Of a DNA stretch of 64,000 bases, positions 60,968 through 64,000 are shown in pieces (the first letter of the stretch is position 1; each line of letters begins with the position of its first letter). The notes under the pieces were generated by a model, which saw only the letters and a list, made by a program, of their open reading frames with translations, was not told the origin of the DNA and ran no database searches. Source of the stretch: Arcobacter suis CECT 7833 (GTDB taxonomy: Bacteria > Campylobacterota > Campylobacteria > Campylobacterales > Arcobacteraceae); assembly GCF_003544815.1 (NCBI RefSeq), contig NZ_CP032100.1, positions 434,001 through 498,000 on the forward strand, in the 5' to 3' direction. The translations under genes were made by a program, and so were the position numbers.

Positions 60968-63091
60968 ATGAAAACACTTGAAAAACAACTTGAGAATCTT
61001 TATATTCAAAAAAATAAAATAGATGAAGAGATAGAACTTTTAAAACAACAAATAAAAACTGAAAAAGAAAAAATCCTTCTAAAAAAAGATTTTACAAAAG
61101 ATGAAAAAATAGAACTTTTTAAATCTTTATTTGTTGGTCGTTTTGATATTTATGCAAAAAAATGGGTTAGTCGTGATGGAAATAAACAAGGTTTTTATCC
61201 TGTAACTGCTACTTTTCAAGGGGAAGATTATCTTCCTTTAACAAACAAAGATATAGAAGAACATTTAAGAGGAAATATTTTTTTAGCAACTTATTGTATA
61301 AATTTACAAAATGTTTCTAAATTTATAGTTTTTGAAATTCTTGATGAGGATAAATATAAACTTCAAATTACTCTAAACTCTTTAAATATTAGAGCTTATT
61401 ATGAACTAAATTCTTATAATGCAGTTTTTGCTTGGATATTTTTGCAAGATGAATTACCTTCAAAAATAGTTTTTAATTTTGCGCAATTTATATTAAAAAA
61501 AGCAAATATAAATGCAAAAATTTACCCAAATAAAGAATTCGCTACAAAAGAGAGTTTGGGAAATAATCTTGAACTTCCACTTCACTTAAAACTAAGAGAC
61601 AAAAACAAAACAGTTTTTATTGATGTAAATACAAACAAAATTTATGAAGACCAGTGGATGGCTTTAAATAGTGTGCAAAAAGTTTCAAAGCAGATTATTT
61701 ATAGTTTTAATGAAAACTCAGATTCTGTAAATTATGAAAAAGATTTTGAGAAAATAACTTTTCCTACTCAAAAACTAGAGATTGTTTTATATGATTTTAT
61801 TTATATTCCAACTTTGAATTTATCAAAATCATTTTTAAATAAATTAAAATCATTTGCAACTTTTGAAAATCCGCAAATTAAAATTCTTTTAAATTTACGA
61901 AAGCCTTTGTTTAATACTCCAAAATATATAAAATCTTTTGATGAAGATGAAAAATATTTGATGTTACCTAGAGGTTTAAAAGATAGAATAGTTGATTTTT
62001 TTAATGCAAATGCTATATCTTTTTCTTTTATAGATAAAAGACATTTTAAGCAAATAGAAACTAAAAAAGTGACTTTTACTTTAAGACCAGAACAAAGTGA
62101 TGCAATAAAAGAGATTAAAAAAAGAGATTTTTCAATTTGTGTTGCACCTCCTGGATTTGGTAAAACTTTGCTTGGAGCAAAAATATTTGAGCAAAGGGCA
62201 ACTACCACTATGATAGTTGTAAATAAAAATATGTTGTTGGATCAATGGATTGAAAGATTTGTAAACTATTTTGGATATGATAAAAAAGATATTGGATATT
62301 TAGGAAAAGGTCACAATAAATTAAATGGAATAATTGATGTGGCAACAATGCAAAGTTTGAAAAATGATCCTGAAATAATAAATAATTATTCGTTTGTAAT
62401 AGTTGATGAGTGTCATCATATTCCAGCAATTACTTTTGAGCAAATTATTAAAAATTTTAAAGGTAAATATATTTTAGGTTTAAGTGCAACTCCAAATAGA
62501 AAAGATGACTTACAACCTATCTTATATCAACAGTTGGGTGAGATTTCTTATGAATATAAGAAAAAAAGAACACATACAAATAAACTTCAAATAATTAGAA
62601 CAGATTTTTCAAGTAGTGCTGATAACTACGCTACAATCATAAATGAATTGTGCTTAGATGAAAATAGAAATAATTTAATAATTGAAGCAATAAAAACTAA
62701 TATTCAAAGAAAAATTTTAGTTTTAACCGATAGAATAGAACATATAAATATATTAGAAAATCTTTTGCAAAAAGAGAAAATCGATTATGTTTGTGTTCAT
62801 GGAAGTTTAAATAAAAAAGAACAAGTAGAAAATATGGCATTGGTAAATACGAAATCATTAATTATTGCTACAACATCATATTTTGGAGAGGGAATTGATT
62901 TCCCTCACTTAAATACAATTATGTTTGTAACACCAATTTCATATTATGGAAGACTTGTTCAATATCTTGGGAGAATAGGACGGGGAAATCAAGAGTGTTT
63001 GGCAATTGATTTTTTAGATTCCAAAAATGCTATGTTGAATTCAGCTTATAAAAAAAGGCTTGAAGGCTACAAACAAATGCATTATAAATAA
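60968..63091 (+). CDS. TOTE-type primase-helicase with a degenerate primase domain
   Basis: 707 residues. Coiled coil 1-40; residues about 45-250 look like the archaeo-eukaryotic primase domain of TOTE conflict proteins (LFKSLFVGRFDIYAKKW, then YPNKEFATKESLGNNLELPL and FIDVNTNKIYEDQWMAL); a linker with LMLPRGLKDRIVDFF (331-345); then a superfamily 2 helicase with Walker A APPGFGKT (393-400), DECHH (480-484), SATPN (506-510) and QYLGRIGRG (665-673). The primase metal site, usually hydrophobic-DFD, reads FIVFEILDEDKY, and the later His motif reads NAVFAWIF, so the primase seems dead while the helicase is intact. Solitary accessory gene after folC. Confidence 0.78.
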   Translation: MKTLEKQLENLYIQKNKIDEEIELLKQQIKTEKEKILLKKDFTKDEKIELFKSLFVGRFDIYAKKWVSRDGNKQGFYPVTATFQGEDYLPLTNKDIEEHLRGNIFLATYCINLQNVSKFIVFEILDEDKYKLQITLNSLNIRAYYELNSYNAVFAWIFLQDELPSKIVFNFAQFILKKANINAKIYPNKEFATKESLGNNLELPLHLKLRDKNKTVFIDVNTNKIYEDQWMALNSVQKVSKQIIYSFNENSDSVNYEKDFEKITFPTQKLEIVLYDFIYIPTLNLSKSFLNKLKSFATFENPQIKILLNLRKPLFNTPKYIKSFDEDEKYLMLPRGLKDRIVDFFNANAISFSFIDKRHFKQIETKKVTFTLRPEQSDAIKEIKKRDFSICVAPPGFGKTLLGAKIFEQRATTTMIVVNKNMLLDQWIERFVNYFGYDKKDIGYLGKGHNKLNGIIDVATMQSLKNDPEIINNYSFVIVDECHHIPAITFEQIIKNFKGKYILGLSATPNRKDDLQPILYQQLGEISYEYKKKRTHTNKLQIIRTDFSSSADNYATIINELCLDENRNNLIIEAIKTNIQRKILVLTDRIEHINILENLLQKEKIDYVCVHGSLNKKEQVENMALVNTKSLIIATTSYFGEGIDFPHLNTIMFVTPISYYGRLVQYLGRIGRGNQECLAIDFLDSKNAMLNSAYKKRLEGYKQMHYK

Positions 63092-63108
63092 ATTTTAAAA
63101 GGAGTTAA

Positions 63109-64000
63109 ATGTTAGGAATTATTGTTGCAACAACACTTATTACATTAATTTTAAATCTAATTCTAAAAAAAGTACATTTGCCAACAATTATAGGATACAT
63201 ATTAACTGGTACGATTATCGCTTATACTTTTAATTTACATTCAGCTGTTGATAATCATGAATTAAAAGAAATTGCTGAATTTGGGGTAGTTTTTTTAATG
63301 TTTACTATAGGTTTAGAATTTTCTTTAAATCACTTAAAAAAAATGAGAAAAGAAGTTTTTTTTACGGGAACTTTGCAAATAGTTATAACAACAGTTTTTG
63401 TATATTTAATTGCACGATTTGTAATAGGATTTAATACTCAAACAGCTTTAATAATTGGAACAGTTTTATCTTTATCTTCAACAGCGATTGTTCTAAAAAC
63501 TTTTAATGAAACAAAAGAGATAACAAAACCCCATGGAAGAAGGGTTTTAGGGATCCTAATTATGCAAGATATTGCAGTTATTCCTATACTTTTAATGATT
63601 TCATTTTTTTCTATGACAGATGATGGTGCTTTACTTTTTACAATTGGAAAAACTATTTTAGCTGCTATTGTATTATTAGCTTTATTATATTTTAGTGGTA
63701 GATATTTATTAGAACCATTTTTAAGATATGTATCTGCTACTAAATCAGATGAATTATTTGTAGCTTCAGTTTTATTATTAGCTGTTGGTTCTGCATATTT
63801 GGCATATTATTTTGGGTTTTCATATTCACTTGGAGCATTTATTGCAGGTATGATGATTTCAGAAACTAAATTTAAACATCAAGTTGAAGCTGACCTTATT
63901 CCTTTTAGAAATATACTTTTAGGTGTGTTTTTTATAACAGTTGGAATGCAAATAAATTTTAAAGTAATCTATGAATATGCTTGGATTATCGCTATTTTAT
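63109..64000 (+). CDS. Kef-type monovalent cation/proton antiporter, N-terminal part
   Basis: 297 codons before the window ends. Hydrophobic throughout, with the CPA2 antiporter motifs LPTIIGYILTGTIIA, FGVVFLMFTIGLEFSLNHLKKMRKE, LSLSSTAIVLKTFNE, HGRRVLGILIMQDIAVIPILLM and YSLGAFIAGMMISETKFKHQVEADLIPFRNILLGVFFITVGMQI. KefB/KefC exchange potassium for protons; any C-terminal NAD-binding domain lies outside the window. Good AAGGAG before the ATG, 17 bp after the helicase gene. Confidence 0.9.
   Translation, partial: MLGIIVATTLITLILNLILKKVHLPTIIGYILTGTIIAYTFNLHSAVDNHELKEIAEFGVVFLMFTIGLEFSLNHLKKMRKEVFFTGTLQIVITTVFVYLIARFVIGFNTQTALIIGTVLSLSSTAIVLKTFNETKEITKPHGRRVLGILIMQDIAVIPILLMISFFSMTDDGALLFTIGKTILAAIVLLALLYFSGRYLLEPFLRYVSATKSDELFVASVLLLAVGSAYLAYYFGFSYSLGAFIAGMMISETKFKHQVEADLIPFRNILLGVFFITVGMQINFKVIYEYAWIIAIL

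Noticed and set aside
61801-62208. 135-residue minus-strand frame
   Set aside because: Antisense to the helicase motifs Walker A and upstream linker, which are plainly coding on the plus strand.
60968-63091. Type I or III restriction helicase subunit
   Set aside because: No methylase, specificity or nuclease gene is adjacent, and the N-terminal half matches primase landmarks instead of an endonuclease domain.

Overview
The window is about 27% GC by eye and almost fully coding. It looks like the chromosome of a campylobacterotal (epsilonproteobacterial) species, most likely Arcobacteraceae (Arcobacter/Aliarcobacter). Three kinds of evidence point there: the nap gene order napAGHBFLD without napC; conserved epsilonproteobacterial gene blocks (peb4-fba; DUF2018-ispB-hemA-proS; lnt/yajC-secD-secF ... 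leuS-lptE-folC); and an HsrA/CosR-type regulator whose DNA-binding half closely resembles the Helicobacter and Campylobacter proteins. No tRNA, rRNA, CRISPR array, prophage or intact insertion sequence was seen.

Region 1 (1-9.5 kb, mostly minus strand) is periplasmic nitrogen-oxide respiration. It holds nrfH and the first 212 codons of nrfA (nitrite to ammonia), then napA-G-H-B-F-L-D (nitrate to nitrite) and a PAS-domain gene at the operon tail. Both promoters have a near-perfect CRP/FNR-type palindrome centred exactly 41.5 bp before the predicted transcription start. Region 2 (9.5-14.8 kb) is a TRAP dicarboxylate transporter (dctPQM) with a divergently arranged sensor kinase and response regulator. 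Region 3 (14.8-19.9 kb) has an RraA-like gene, uroporphyrinogen-III methyltransferase, a NarX/PilJ-like sensor without any output domain overlapping a CRP/FNR-family regulator, a TrpD2-like protein and moaA. The regulator pair and the cofactor genes fit the nitrate/nitrite theme of region 1.

Region 4 (19.9-26.4 kb) carries rpsO, an Rrf2 regulator with a DHH phosphoesterase, a CoA-binding protein, a sensor kinase with an HsrA/CosR-like response regulator that keeps a normal phosphorylation site, and peb4-fba. Region 5 (26.4-37.6 kb) is more accessory: a TonB-dependent copper receptor (OprC/NosA type), a FIST-domain kinase with its response regulator, an aldehyde dehydrogenase with its DUF779 partner behind phased promoter repeats, a cold-shock protein with a long leader, exbB-exbD, a PLP desulfhydrase/deaminase-like enzyme and an orphan double-Cache kinase.

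Region 6 (37.6-46 kb) is one long housekeeping operon: aroK-hisD-DUF2018-ispB-hemA-proS-mscS-cca. Region 7 (46-64 kb) has a DUF3015/DUF4105 envelope pair, lnt divergent from yajC-secD-secF, then a pentapeptide-repeat membrane protein and a Cache chemoreceptor inserted into an otherwise conserved block, followed by DUF6394-leuS-lptE-folC. The window ends with a TOTE-type primase-helicase whose primase half looks catalytically dead, and the start of a Kef-type antiporter.

The most interesting items are the shared -41.5 operator architecture of nrf and nap with a plausible regulator pair in the same window; the canonical HsrA/CosR homologue with a partner kinase; the copper-receptor/FIST two-component neighbourhood with 11-bp-spaced promoter repeats; the phased repeats before the aldehyde dehydrogenase; and the degenerate TOTE primase-helicase.
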